Positions 35,580-46,564 of a stretch of 64,000 nucleotides of DNA are shown here, piece after piece; position 1 is the first letter of the stretch, and every line of letters begins with the position of its first letter. Position numbers and translations under genes: made by a program. The DNA comes from Glossina fuscipes (Eukaryota > Arthropoda > Insecta > Diptera > Glossinidae), in NCBI RefSeq assembly GCF_014805625.2, contig NW_023998455.1, forward strand, positions 369,106-433,105, read 5' to 3'. The notes beneath the pieces are model-generated. The model made no database searches and was not told where the DNA came from. It saw nothing but the letters and a program-made list of their open reading frames with translations.

Positions 35580-35930
35580 CTACCTTTTCCGCATGGGGTT
35601 AAGGGTCATCCGGCCTTCGTGTAGGTAGGCGCATTTCTTCCATCTCTCCTTGTCTATCAACACAATCGCTAGCAGATTATCCGGCATGATTTTTACTTCC
35701 AGAGATCTGGAAAGCACATTCCTCACATATGCTTAAGCCGAACAATGAGAAAAGTGTACTGCGCGTCGTCGTTCATATCTTGGCATAGATTGCATCCGTA
35801 ATCTGCACGTAGGTTGAAGCTGCAGAAATAACTGGAGAAATTTCCGTGATCTGCTACGGCTTCCATTGCGAACAAATTTTCCGCACTCATTGTTGAAGAT
35901 TTGCCTTGTAGGTATACATACCTTCACACT
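35580..35930 (-). pseudogene. C-terminal relic of a non-LTR retrotransposon ORF2 (reverse transcriptase)
   Basis: Read on the minus strand, one frame gives ADHGNFSSYFCSFNLRADYGC, then NLCQDMNDDAQYTF. This matches the post-RT 'GHG.F..YL.RF......C..C....D.AEHTFF.C' CCHC-like segment found at the ends of R1/LOA/Jockey-type ORF2 proteins. A stop and frameshift follow near 35735. A second open piece then reads SLEVKIMPDNLLAIVLIDKE and continues RWKKCAYLHEGRMTLNPMRKR to a stop at 35580-35582. This corresponds to the family's final 'tpdnLv.iml....W..v..f...i...' tail. The catalytic palm region with YADD is absent. It is a 5'-truncated insertion, as is usual for non-LTR elements, and now broken. The clade within the R1/jockey group is uncertain. 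Confidence 0.8.
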
Positions 35931-36359
35931 TAGAAGTCTACCCTCCTTTTGTGGTGTATTCCCGTCATTGTTGTCATTCCCCTAACATACTTTGTCGGTT
36001 AGGTATTTTAGCTTTACTGGGACCGGTATTGCCCCCCAGCCATTGTTCTTGTTAAGTTCTTCGCCTTGTAGATACATCGAGTAGCACAATGGGTAACGTG
36101 ACTGCCAAGACTGCTGCAGCTGACGTTGAGACCGATCAGCAGTCTAATATAATTCATATTTGTTGTTGTAGTTTCTGAGTAATGAGCAAAAAACCTCTCT
36201 TTTCTGCTTTTGAGAACAGAAACGTTATCAGTTTACTTCGTACAGTGGGCATATGCTTCAGTCGACTTATTCCTTTTCTAACAGGTATCTTCCTGCAAGA
36301 ACTTTCAAAATCTTTCCGCGAATGTGAAACCAGTATCTTTATATTTGCAATCAAGAGAG

Positions 36360-36425
36360 AAAGGCGAAGAGACAGTATGTAGACGCACAGACAGACATGC
36401 TTAAATCGATTCAGAATTTGCTCCT
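36360..36425 (-). repeat. GTCY-type dispersed repeat, core fragment
   Basis: On the plus strand: 'gacgcacagacagacatgcttaaatcgattcagaat'-type sequence, the core and its neighbour block. The upstream distal blocks are too worn to be followed with confidence. A TA-rich tract follows at about 36432-36495. Confidence 0.65.
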
Positions 36426-37299
36426 CTTTAATAATATATATGTGTACATACGCACATAAATATTTATTATATATATTATATATGTATATATTATGTGGCC
36501 TCTAAAACTTCTTTCTGTACATTGCAAGCAGTTTGACGCGATGGTAACATATCCATCCTCCGCTGATGAGCAAAAAAAAAAAATGATGTAATAAAAGGTG
36601 GCTTTATATCAGGTGTTTACAGATGTTGCATACAATGTCACAATTTTAATATACCTTCACCACATAGGGTGCAATGAATAGAAACCCATAATTTATTGTT
36701 TTTTTTGGTTTTTTTTTCGGCTCAAAAGAGGAGAAGACAAAAGATTGCTTAATACCTTATAATAATTAGCATCAAAGGAAAGATTTCTATGACAAGTTTA
36801 GGAAAACTCATATCCTAACGTAAGTGCCGAACATTAAGTACGTAATACTTACTTAGAAAAATCCTTTCATTTATGTTATCATTTGAAAACGATTTTCACA
36901 AACTTCACCTGCTGGCAATTTGTTAGGTGACAGTATTTATTCCAAAGGATTCATTTTGAACCTAAAAGTATTAGGATTGTGAGGCTATTGTATCTTGTAG
37001 TTAAATGATGTGTTACCGCCGCAGCAGCCAGTTAAATGTTATAGTTATGTGTGATAAGAATTTGGTAAAGGGACACTCTTCCCCTAAATGACTGTCAAAT
37101 ATTTTAAAATCTTAAGTTACTTATAAGACACTATACCTAATAACCGTTTTCTGCAGCCCTATGCTCCACCCTTCTGGTTATGTCACACAGTTCGCATTCA
37201 CAGAACACAACTGTAATCGCTTACATTGTAAACAAATATATTTTTAGTAACTGCTATCTCCTCTACACACGCCTACTTGAGGACCGATTTCTATTATCG

Positions 37300-37560
37300 C
37301 TATAAAGTTGATGTATGGATCGTCGCCCTTGAGTAAAAATATGCGGATGTAACTAAAATTCATCAAAATAATTCAAAAATTATTACTTGTAAATTGAACG
37401 CAAGAGAACAAGAGGAGACGGACAGACAGACGAACAAACGTACAGACAAGCTTAGATAGCCTTACACGAGGTTAGATAAGTTTATTAAGCAAACAGAATA
37501 ATTTTCTCAATCGATCGGTATAGAAAAAGGAGGATCCATATCGTGTCCTTCTGTGCATTG
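37300..37560 (-). repeat. GTCY-type dispersed dipteran repeat, long copy
   Basis: On the plus strand the blocks run 'ggatcgtcgcccttgag', 'aaaattcatcaaaataattcaaaaatta', 'aattgaacgcaagagaacaag', 'gacggacagacagacgaac' and 'aagctta'. A lower-identity spacer follows, then 'aatcgatcggtata' at about 37511. This is one of the two fullest minus-strand copies and sets the block order used elsewhere. The spacer contains a short extra repeat of the 'ttagataag' phrase. Confidence 0.8.
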
Positions 37561-38074
37561 CCTCTCTATCCAAACAAGTTTAGTATAACTTTTTAACAGA
37601 AATGGCGTAGACTATTAAAAGAACGTATTGTCATGTACCCCTATGACGCTAAAATACGTATGTTGGTATTATCTGTTAATCGATAAAAAGAACGCGTCTC
37701 TTATAGCCATCAAAGAATGCGTAGCACATTTGTCAAATACTTCCAATGCATTTCGGCTTGCATTAATAATAAGAATAAAGAGTAAAGTGAAAAAACAAAA
37801 TGGAATCTATTCAATCTCGTCCGAATATCCCTCCGACTATTGAAATCGTCCCACCGACCTTGGGCAATTGTTCAAGAAAACGAAGCTTTAGTTCAATACC
37901 TTTTTTTATATTTTTATGGCGTTACAATGAATTGTCAGTCAATCAATCTTTGCCATTTTCCTTCACTAAACATCAGCTATTATGATCTTAAATATTTAAA
38001 GTTTTCCCTCAGAATTTTAAATAGAACAAGAGCTTTGCTTTAACTTAGAAAATTACCTAAATTGGCTCAAGGTT

Positions 38075-38710
38075 TTTCCTACAAAAGGCACCCTGTTTAG
38101 TTATGTTTTATAGCTTCTACAAATGCGATGAAATGCTTTCAAACGCCCGGAAATATGGTTTATATTTCGTTAAAAATCGTTTGAAATAGTGTTTTATATT
38201 TTTTAAGAAAAGATTCTATTAATACTCTCCAAATTCGTTGGATTGCCTGATACATACTATTAAATATTTTCAACGTCCGAAAATGTGGTATATTTTTAAG
38301 CAAAAATCCTGAAATGTGAAACATTGATTCACATTTTGCAAAAGAAATTTATGATATATATTTTCTATATCCGTTTACTTTGAGATGTGTTTTATTAGAT
38401 ACCGTCAGTGACCGAAAATATGGTTTACTTCCCATCAGAAAGCATTCGGAAGATTGATTAACGTTTCGGAAAAAAAAAAAAACTATTATAAGCGTTCTCT
38501 ACATTTATTTATTGCTTTTGTATACTTTCAATGTCCGAAAATATGCTCATCAAAATCCATATTAAATACTAATGTGAATTTTATAAGAAAAGATTACATT
38601 AAGCATTTGCTTTCGTTAGTACCGCCTTAAACCTGTTTGTTAAACGCTACTCATTGTCCGAAAATACGGTTAACTCTTTCTAAAAGCTCAGGGTTAAAGA
38701 TAATGTTATT
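38075..38710. repeat. Five-unit diverged tandem array, 123-135 bp units
   Basis: A conserved 'tccgaaaatatggttta' phrase begins at 38146 (as cccggaaatatgg), 38276, 38411, 38534 and 38657. The spacings are 130, 135, 123 and 123 bp. Between the phrases each unit holds a worn 'aagaaaagattacattaagc' or equivalent and a 'cgttag...' block. No unit is identical to another, so the array is old and not being homogenised. No coding capacity is seen. Confidence 0.85.
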
Positions 38711-38719
38711 AGTTTGTTT

Positions 38720-40260
38720 CCAAGCGTGTGTAATTTACAAGCATTGTAGAGCAATTGTAGCGCTAGTAATAGACAAATCAAAGCCAAGGGATTAGGTAGC
38801 TAACCGCCGCTCTTATGTGGTCAAAATGATTTCGATTTGCAAAGACGTTACAAATCAAAGCAACAAAGTACATTCCAAAGGAATAACTTAAGAAATCTGT
38901 GCCATCAATAAGCTCCAATTACATAATGGCTCTGCAGGGTCTGCAAACCATGTCTTTATTGGATGTAGACTTCTTCTATGAATTGCTACTCCTTAAAAAG
39001 GAGCTTAAGAAAGTAGTAGTTAGAGTCATCTTATTAGATTAGAGTATAAGCTCGTAAGGTGTATCAATAGTTGAAGCAATTGTTCTCTTTCTCACACTCT
39101 CCTTTTCCCTCTCCCTTTTTCCTTTAGTTTAACACCATTTCAAATTAAATTCTCTTCTTCTTAGATATTATTAAGGAAACTAATCTCAGTTTCCTTACAT
39201 CATTCTTGCAAACCGCAAGCAATTAAAATGAACATCTTTAAAGTGTACACCCATTAATTGCTTTGCCATTCGCACATAATCCCTGGATACATAATTAAAT
39301 AACAATTAACATACATTTTAAACGCCTTACAAAGCGCAAGCACAACCAAGTGTACGCAAGTAAACAGACATCAAATAAAACGCCCACTTGTCTATAAGAC
39401 ATAACGTGCACAAACAAACAACAAGTGATAAAGATGATGATAACAAGTCAACCAAGTCATAAATAGCAACAAAAGGGAACATCTGTGAATTATAGTAGAA
39501 ACAAAAAAAAAAAAAAAGAAATTTCTTTTTTTAATACATTAACGAGATACCATCATTATCATCAACACCATTTACGTATTAAGCGAAACCACTTAACTGC
39601 CTACTACTTACCCCTCGCCAGAGAATTACGTATAAGAAAACGAAACGTTAAACGTTAGCTACGTTTAAGCACATACTAAATACTAAAAATCCCCAAGTAG
39701 CACTTGAACGTGTGAGATATTACTCCTTGTGGTTGTAATACAACCGTTATTCTTGTTGTTGTTGTTGTTGTATGTTCACACATTATTCTTGAAAATGGTT
39801 TACAGTGCGGTTTCTTAAACAAATATTTATCTAAGAAATGTTATGAACACAACACCTTATACGCGCTAACTGTCATCCTTTACTGAATTTCCTCCGTCTA
39901 TGGTGTACTCGTAAAGACTTATAGAACGCAACTATTTCCTAAACTCTAAGGTTCTTCTCGCACGAACCTTAAGACATCATTTTGAAAATACAATTTTTTT
40001 TTCTTTTGTTTGTATAGGTTATACGGATAAGTTGTTGTGTTAGTTTTCTTGAGAGTTTTCTTCCTTTCCTTTTAGTCTTTTAGTCTCTCTTCTTTGAGTA
40101 CAATTATTATAATTCTTTTTCTTTTTTTTTTTTTTTTGCTTCTTCATCTTGTACACAATACAATACATACAACGTACGGCGAATTTAGTTGAGAAGTTTT
40201 TCAAAATACCTATAAGAAGGTTGGTATTAGTGAGCAACACTTTAGTTATAATGACAATAG
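38720..40260. other. Unrecognised non-coding DNA
   Basis: Contains a CTCTCCC-like pyrimidine stretch near 39088-39125, an A-run near 39504-39518, a GTT tract near 39755-39770 and a T-run near 40120-40138. No balanced open frame or RNA gene was found. Confidence 0.5.
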
Positions 40261-40302
40261 TATGGGTAACGGAGAGAGTATGAGTTTTCTTATATAAATA
40301 TA

Positions 40303-40340
40303 AAACCAGTTCTCCTCGTTTTCTTACGAGAAACTGGTTC
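40303..40340. repeat. Short inverted repeat (hairpin)
   Basis: 'aaaccagttctcctcg' at the left and 'cgagaaactggttc' at the right can pair with two irregularities around a loop of about 7 nt ('ttttctt'). It sits in unique AT-rich DNA, with no T-tract directly after it, so it does not look like a terminator. Function is unknown. Confidence 0.5.
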
Positions 40341-41404
40341 TATGTGTATTTCTTAAACGCCTTAGAATTGTTTACGCCACGTACAGAGAGACTACTGTAT
40401 TCTGATTGGTTTCTTATTGAAGTACGTTTGCTATTGGCTTATAAGAAAAGTTTCATCTTATAAGTTATAAGTTGAAGAAGCACAAAAGAAAAAGAAAGAA
40501 GATTGTTATATGTAAAGGAAAGGGTAAGGAAGTTTTGTAAAATGATTTTAAAAAAAAATTATAATACATTTCGAAGACTGCTAGAAAGAAAGTCTCAAGA
40601 GTCTTTGCGACGAAATTTTAAAATTTTTGTTAGCAATATCCTGATTTTACTAAAGTCGTCCGTAATCTTAAACGTATTAAGAATCAGAATTATCATTCCT
40701 TTTCTCAACTTTAAGGTGTGGCACATCTGCAAAGAATTAAAGCATGAAGAGAACCTCAGATTAAGAACAACGTAATCGTCTTGCTTAGAAGAACTTTTCT
40801 GCTCGGCTACAAATCTTTCTTAGAAGAAAATTTATATAATTGAGCTTTTTAGACGGTTAGAAGAAAGTAACTTTTTTACAGACCATAAGCTGCTTATTAC
40901 TGATTAGTTAATTATTATTTCAACTGTGATCTTTATGTAAAGTTTAGTAAAGAAAAGTCAAGACATTTGTCTTTAATAATTTTAATCTGAGGGCAGGAAA
41001 GCCTTTCTTCATCAAAACGACTTCTTAAACTTCGATCAAATCATATTGATTTGATATATAAGTAAAGCCTCCACTAAAAATTTATAATAGAAAAGAGCTC
41101 CAGGATATATCGTCTTCGAGTGGGGATTTTTAATGACAAAAGTTTTGGGTGAATATCTCAAAGTTAGAAGATTACACTACCAAAAATCACAAAGACGTAA
41201 CATCCATATCCAAATTTCAAAATATGAAAAATACGATAGGGTCGCTCAAGCTATTAAGACTAATAGGTGCTCTAAATAAAATCGATTCTACATAAGCGAA
41301 GACAGAAAATTTAATGGGTAGTTGTGGTTGAAAAGCTAGCTTTCTAAACCAATCCGTATGGGTAGCCGGGCATGTGAGAATCGAGAAATCTGGATGCGAT
41401 AAAT

Positions 41405-41475
41405 TTTACTTCGGCTGTAGTTATAGCGAGTGCTCGGCCGTTGAAGGCATACCTCAACGATTAGGCGCATACTCA
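41405..41475 (+). repeat. SINE family A, 3' part
   Basis: 'ctgtagttatagcgagtgctcggccgttgaaggcat' type sequence followed by 'acgattaggcgcat'. The reverse complement of the 63.71-63.77 kb copy gives the same order: 'tctagtgagttctcagtcgg', 'taaaggcatagac' and 'ttaggcgcat'. The tRNA-like head upstream (41350-41400) is too worn to be certain. Confidence 0.6.
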
Positions 41476-41799
41476 CTGAACTGCAGTTACTCCTTTACCC
41501 CTTCCTCTTTCCTAACCTGTTTCCTTACCACCTTCTGATCGTCACTGTATTACACGAATAGAGGGAATTCTTGCCTTACGGTAAACATAAGACCTCAAAA
41601 AAGTAAAAAAATACTCGTAACTGTGTGTGGGCTTGGCGGATATTTTGCAATTTTTGCACGTAAGGAGTAGAGTACCTCGTAAAGTAAATGCGGGAAATTT
41701 CAGCTATCTAACTTTAACAATTTCCAAGTAACGAACAAAAACCCAAAAATTTTTGGTAAAAAAACGGAGTTGCGTTCAGTTTACGCTCCACTGTACGCT

Positions 41800-42010
41800 T
41801 CCGCGCTGACCAATTTGACTCATTTTCAATAACAACCCGCATGTAAAAATTTCCAATGTTTCTGCCAAATTTTAAATTGATATTTTCACTTTTGCGACCA
41901 GGTGAAAGCCAACAACACACTCCATAGAGACGGACAGACTTGACTTAATCAATTCAGAACAAGAATATATGTACTTTGTAGGGTCTCTGAAGCTTTCTTT
42001 TGTGTCTCAC
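41800..42010 (-). repeat. GTCY-type dispersed repeat, worn copy
   Basis: On the plus strand 'tttgactcattttcaataacaacc', then 'ccaaattttaaattgat', then 'gagacggacagacttgacttaatcaattcagaac' type sequence. A minus-strand 68-codon frame (41714-41920) lies over it and is a by-product. Confidence 0.6.
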
Positions 42011-42239
42011 ATACATACATTATGGAAAGAACAAGATATAGAGCGAAACGAAAATTTAAAATTTAAAATAAAAATCAAAAGAAAAGAATGCGATGAAGCA
42101 AGTAATACAGCAACAATCAAATCCGGACTCAATATTTTATGAAAAAATATTTTATGAAAATTTAAGTCATAGCTGTTATTGGACTTATGTCGAGACAAAC
42201 TGAAAAGTTCTCTTGCGTTGGTTAATATCACTCCCAAAT

Positions 42240-43120
42240 CTTAACTGATAGCTTAATAAGCAAAGACTCTTAACATTTTTATTGAATATATTTCACCTTT
42301 TCATTTATTCAATCAATTCATTGATATTATCGTTTTAAACATTGGTTTAATTTTTAACCGCAGTTACACCTTTAACTTTTCTTCAAATAATCAAGACTTA
42401 GATATATATTCAGCTGTCTATGTTTTAAAAGCAAATCCTTTACAAATCTTATATGTTAACCCCATTAATCGAAAATGCAATAAACAGTACAATTTATTTA
42501 AATGACGCACCTTAGGCGATTTACTTGAATAATTGATTCATGAAAAAATTTCTAGAGAAAAAAACCAACATAAGAAAACAAATATAGAATTTTATATAAG
42601 TTCTCCATAGCAGAGACTTTTAAGTAAAAGAATAGCTGAGCTAAAGGATTTTGTTGAACTCTTATATGAAAATTAAAAAATAACATAGATTATGCATTAG
42701 TTTCTTCGACTTTCTTTCCTCTATCAATATAAGCTAACAACAGAAAATGTCTTACTAAAAAGTGCCATAGAGAAGAAGTCACTTAATCGAACAAGTTACA
42801 TTCAAACGAGTTTTCTAAATAACATAAAAAAAAATTATATAACCTATTCCTAATACTATATAGTCAAATAAGAAGCTATTACCTAGCCACCTTTACCTAG
42901 TCCAAGGAATTTTAAAGATTTTAGGAGCAAACTAAGGAAATCGCTTAGTTATAAACCAACTTCTTGCAACTAACTCTCATTTCAACTTTAGTCAGTAGCT
43001 TTCGAACGACACCTTGTGCGCTCTATGCCTACATAGCTTCTACCGATTGTCCTCAGAACCATCACTTACCTACAAATTGCTGAGGGAAAGTAAAGTCATA
43101 GCGATTAAGTGAATTGCTTA
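42240..43120. other. Unrecognised non-coding DNA
   Basis: AT-rich unique sequence without a recognised gene, RNA or element. No microsatellite longer than a few units is present. Confidence 0.45.
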
Positions 43121-43130
43121 CTTATAAGAC

Positions 43131-43313
43131 TTTGTTATTATTGTTATTGTAGTTAATTTAGCGAGCAAAATAAATTCTAAGACTACACTCCTAAAGCAAA
43201 AAAGCCACCTAAAGTTAACACTTTTATTGAAAATTCGACCGCAATCGAGTTTTGAACCCACGACCATTCAGCTGTTAATCGAGATACTTTGCGTACCCAG
43301 CCACTCGGTCGGG
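43131..43313 (-). repeat. tRNA-derived SINE (family B), near full-length copy
   Basis: Read on the minus strand: an A-box-like 'ccgaccgagtggctggg', then 'tacgcaaagtatctcgatta', then a B-box-like 'gtgggttcaaaactc' about 40 bp on. The body follows ('aattttcaataaaagtg') and then the 3' domain 'tcttagaatttattttgctcgctaaattaactacaa' type, ending in an imperfect (ATA/ACA)n tail. The A-to-B distance and the 'gaccgagtggc' start resemble a tRNA-Leu/Ser-type head. The 3' domain is shared with the copies at 12.7 and 46.4 kb. At about 183 bp it is the most complete member and the best source of a family B outline. Confidence 0.8.
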
Positions 43314-43400
43314 TTATTTATTTATTTATTTTGTATGCTCGACTGTATAGGAATTTCTATCGCAATCGAGATTTGAACCCGATCAATAATATTTTGGTTC
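43314..43400 (-). repeat. SINE family B, second copy abutting the first
   Basis: On the minus strand 'gggttcaaatctcgattgcgatagaaatt' (B-box region and body), then 'gtcgagcatac', then an (AAAT)n tail that runs directly into the head of the 43131-43313 copy. The head upstream of the B box is lost or diverged. The two copies lie head to tail on the same strand. Confidence 0.65.
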
Positions 43401-43689
43401 GAGCACGAATTCATCGTTCGAATCAAGTATATATTCTACGATAATCTATCCTAAGACACGTAAAATGCTTAACTCCGACATGAATTACGATTTTGCGCCT
43501 AGCAGCAACATTTCTGCTCCTATATTTTATCTCAGGTATAAAAAAAAAGATGGGAAAAGGCATTTGAACGAATCGCTTACTTAGGGATATGTTACATTAT
43601 TGCTTAAACCAATCGCTTTTATATAAAAAGTACTTTATACAAACATATGTAAATGTAAGCAAATGTTTTCTTTTTCTTCTTGCACATAT

Positions 43690-44160
43690 ATATATATAAA
43701 TAAAAAGGAATAAGAATAACCCCAAAAATCAATGCAAAAATCTTACCCGTTTAGTTGATATTTATTGTATTTTTGAGAAGCATAAGTAAAAGAAATTATC
43801 ATCAAAAAACCAAAAAAAAAAACAGATGCATTCTTTACGATCAAATGTCAACAGCAATTAAAGAGCAAATAAAAGTTGACGATGGCTACACACACACGCA
43901 CACATCATTCAGGGCATCGTAATGAATGCTAAAACCCCAGCATGTACGGCATAGAAGAAAGAATTAAAGAAAGAAAGAAAGAAGGAAAGGATCACATATG
44001 AAGTATTTGTATAAATTTCTTAAAGCCCTTATGTGCTTTGTTATCGTTTTGTTGTTGTTGTTGTTGTTTTAACGTAAATAATGAAAAGAATTGTAAAAAT
44101 AATTTTGTATTAAATTTTTTTCTTTTTTTTTGAAGAAAATCTTTGTCGCATTTTACAGTA
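43690..44160. repeat. Scattered microsatellites (TA, CA, AAAG, GTT)
   Basis: TA at about 43687-43700, CACACA at about 43889-43903, GAAA/AAAG at about 43965-43990 and GTT at about 44050-44068. No gene. Confidence 0.8.
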
Positions 44161-44384
44161 CTTGAGCGTTAGTAATATGTTTTATGTTATTATAGAATTT
44201 TCGCAAACACTTTTCACTCACATGAGCATAAATTTTACTCTTTTGTTAATCTTTTGCACTTATTTTGCATTATTTTTCTTTTTTTCTTTTGTTATATATT
44301 ATTTTCTTCTGATTGTTTTGCTACTATTGATCCTTTCCATAACAAGCCTTATACTAGCGAACGTAAATATATGCGTATATGATT

Positions 44385-44403
44385 CATTCATTCATTCATT
44401 CAT
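44385..44403. repeat. (ATTC)n microsatellite
   Basis: Four to five 'attc' units inside an otherwise T-rich stretch. The 109-codon frame covering it (44162-44491) is F/L/I/Y-rich and compositional. Confidence 0.85.
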
Positions 44404-44517
44404 ATTTCGTTTACAAATGATTTATTTTTATTTCATTTGTCTGTATGTTGCAATATATTTAGTTTTGTATATTTTTGAAAAATTATCATAAAAGAAACTA
44501 ATCTATACCTGCGGTGT

Positions 44518-44960
44518 TTGTTATACCCTACACCACAAGATGGTACGTCTAACACGTAGATAAGCTTACGATAGATCCACTTTTTCTACTAAAGCCTCTC
44601 CGCCTTTCTGTCCGCAGCTGCAGGCAGCGAATTTTGAGATCTTTTGATAAAATTGGATACAATCACGTGTTTTGATCAAAGGATGAACGCTATTGAAAGT
44701 GATTCGGATCGGTCCATATAATGCTTTATGTGGTAAAAAATTGCAATTTTGAAAATTTCTCAGCAAAAGTGACTAATTCGACATTCTAAGTTTATGTGAA
44801 AGCTTTGACTCAGCTGGAGCAATTTTTTGAACCTCTCTTCTATAATCGCTCCTACGGAAACTATGCTAAAAAAGCCGAATGTTCAATCTTTCGTGGTGAA
44901 AATTGGCACAAAAGTCAACCATAGCGAAATCGGACCACGTGGGTTCGCAGGCCTAATTGT
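44518..44960 (+). repeat. GTCY-type dispersed dipteran repeat, long copy
   Basis: Begins 'ttataccctacaccacaagatgg' (the brachyceran-repeat terminus), then 'cctttctgtccgcagctgcagg' (worn core), then 'cacgtgttttgatcaaagg' and 'atgaacgctattgaaagtgattcggatcggtcc'. Further lower-identity units run towards 44.95 kb, including 'gaaatcggaccacgtggg'. The terminus-core-distal order is the same as in the minus-strand copies. No coding capacity is inferred from the 66-codon minus frame at 44566-44766. Confidence 0.8.
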
Positions 44961-45544
44961 TAATTAAAACTAAAATTAGCGGTGGAAAGTTTGGACCTTA
45001 ACATATGAAGGCGCTATTACGAACTCTATTACAAACTCTTACATAGAGAGAAAATCTAGCCTTCCAATATGCGGGCTTCCAGGAACATTACGGTTTTACA
45101 TGAGAGTAATTTGTACCTTTTGGTGTATTAGTACCAAAACGAGCGAATAACTGTATTTGGTGAAGGGACCAAGGGTATGTAGTAGTCGGCGTTGTTCGAC
45201 TATTATCTTTTTAGTTATTTTAATCGCTTTTGTTACATTACTTTTCTGCCTTTAATTTTCGAGTTATGCATTATGTATGGTTCTCTTAGAGTAACAAAAA
45301 AAATTTTTTTTTTTTTTTGTATAAAAGTAAAGAAAAGAAAAAATCGTTTCGGTCGATTTTCATTTAGAAACTCTTCCACACTAATTTGTTTAACGGGATT
45401 TGTTTACCTTTGCCAATGGTTTGGGGAAACCATGACCGGAAACTAAGTCTGGTTGCTAAAGATTATAGTAACATATTTGCCGGTTTTTTTAAACAACATT
45501 ACAAACTTCTGATAGCTTCTGATAGCTCGTTAAATTAATTTGAC

Positions 45545-46030
45545 ACTTCTCTTCTTCTTCTTCTTCTTCTTAAGATGGATGGTAAAATGGATTTGTTTTC
45601 TATAAAATCGCTATGGGAATTCTTGACAGAAGGCATCAAACTACGATGCTTGTATCTCATTTCTATAAATTGCCATTTCTGTAAATTTTTTACCGAAAGT
45701 CGGTCGTAAACAACTTTCGTGTATCTGACTTAAAAATAAACCCAAACGCAATAGTTAGTTTGGAGCTTTCTTGAAAAAATCGGTGAGAATTCTTGGCAGA
45801 CGACTATAAGCAACGGTATTTGAATCTATTTCTCTCAAATTTTATTAGAAATTCTTGCACGAGAACCACAAGCAAGGAAGATTGGATTTTGTCAACAGAA
45901 AGTCATAGGGGATTCTCGTGGATTCTTGAAAAAACTTCGATGGAAGTTCTTGATCCGGCGCTAAAAGCAACGATCCTAGAATTTGAAATACGCCTTTATA
46001 CTTCTATAATGAGTAATCTTGAACATAGCT
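45545..46030. repeat. Three-unit local tandem array, about 155-173 bp units
   Basis: 'aaatcgctatgggaattcttgacag' type sequence at 45604, 'aaatcggtgagaattcttggcag' type at 45777 and 'aaacttcgatggaagttcttgatcc' type near 45932. Each is preceded by a '...ttcttgaaaaaa' or similar phrase and followed by 'ctataagcaacgg', 'actacgatgc' or 'ctaaaagcaacgat', then 'tttgaa' or 'gtatct' and 'catttct'-like text. A CTT tract at about 45551-45570 borders the left edge. The 82-codon frame (45793-46041) is inside the array. Confidence 0.75.
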
Positions 46031-46039
46031 CGCCCCAAT

Positions 46040-46200
46040 AGCATTCATTATGCAGCCAAAATGCATTAAATTTCAACACAAATATGTAAACAGACAGCCG
46101 TACTTAAATCGATTCATAAAGTGATTCTACAACCATCGGTGTAATATATGAAGAATATATCTCAAGGTGTTTTCGAATTTGCGTACATCCGCACACACAC
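46040..46200 (-). repeat. GTCY-type dispersed repeat, worn copy
   Basis: On the plus strand: 'aaatttcaacacaaatatgtaaacagacagccg' type sequence with 'cttaaatcgattcataaagtgattctac' and 'atcggtgtaatat', which parallels 'aaatcgattcag...tgattctgaatcgatcggtata' at 58.9 kb. A CACA tract near 46190-46200 ends it. Confidence 0.6.
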
Positions 46201-46404
46201 ATGCACACAGCTTGATGCTTCAAACGATATTTACTTCGCTGAAAATTACAAACTCTGAGCGAACCCTTTAACCCATCCATCGATACGGTATCTCTTTCTA
46301 CTGCTAGAAAATACTTGTATGGTTCCTTAATAAAGCTTGTAGAGAAAGTCAAGAGAAAGTCAAATCAAGTTCAGATATTATGCATTTTAATAGAATTTTG
46401 TCTT

Positions 46405-46560
46405 AGCCGCCTGCATGGCAGAGAATCTCTGACTAACAACTCATTCGAAGCTCATCAATAAAACCGATAGCCTTAGTATGTTAGGGCTTTAAGACTTTCG
46501 CCTTAAAATTTATTTCTCTGGCTAAATTGATTACAATTATAATAAGAATAATAATAAATT
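46405..46560 (+). repeat. tRNA-derived SINE (family B) copy with (TAA)n tail
   Basis: 'ccgcctgcatggcagagaatctctgactaacaactc' type head (worn A box; B box mostly lost), then 'ggctttaagactttcgcct', 'aaaatttatttctctggctaaattgattacaa' type 3' domain and an (ATA)n tail. It shares its head with the 59.18-kb copy ('ccgcctgtgtggccgag', 'atctctcgacttacaactc') and its 3' domain with the 43.13 and 12.69 kb copies, so it links the members into one family. Confidence 0.8.
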
Positions 46561-46564
46561 CGTT

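Noticed and set aside
36075..36150. tRNA-like A-box string 'gtagcacaatgggtaac'
   Set aside because: No B box at the right distance and no foldable acceptor or anticodon arm, so neither a tRNA nor a SINE could be supported.
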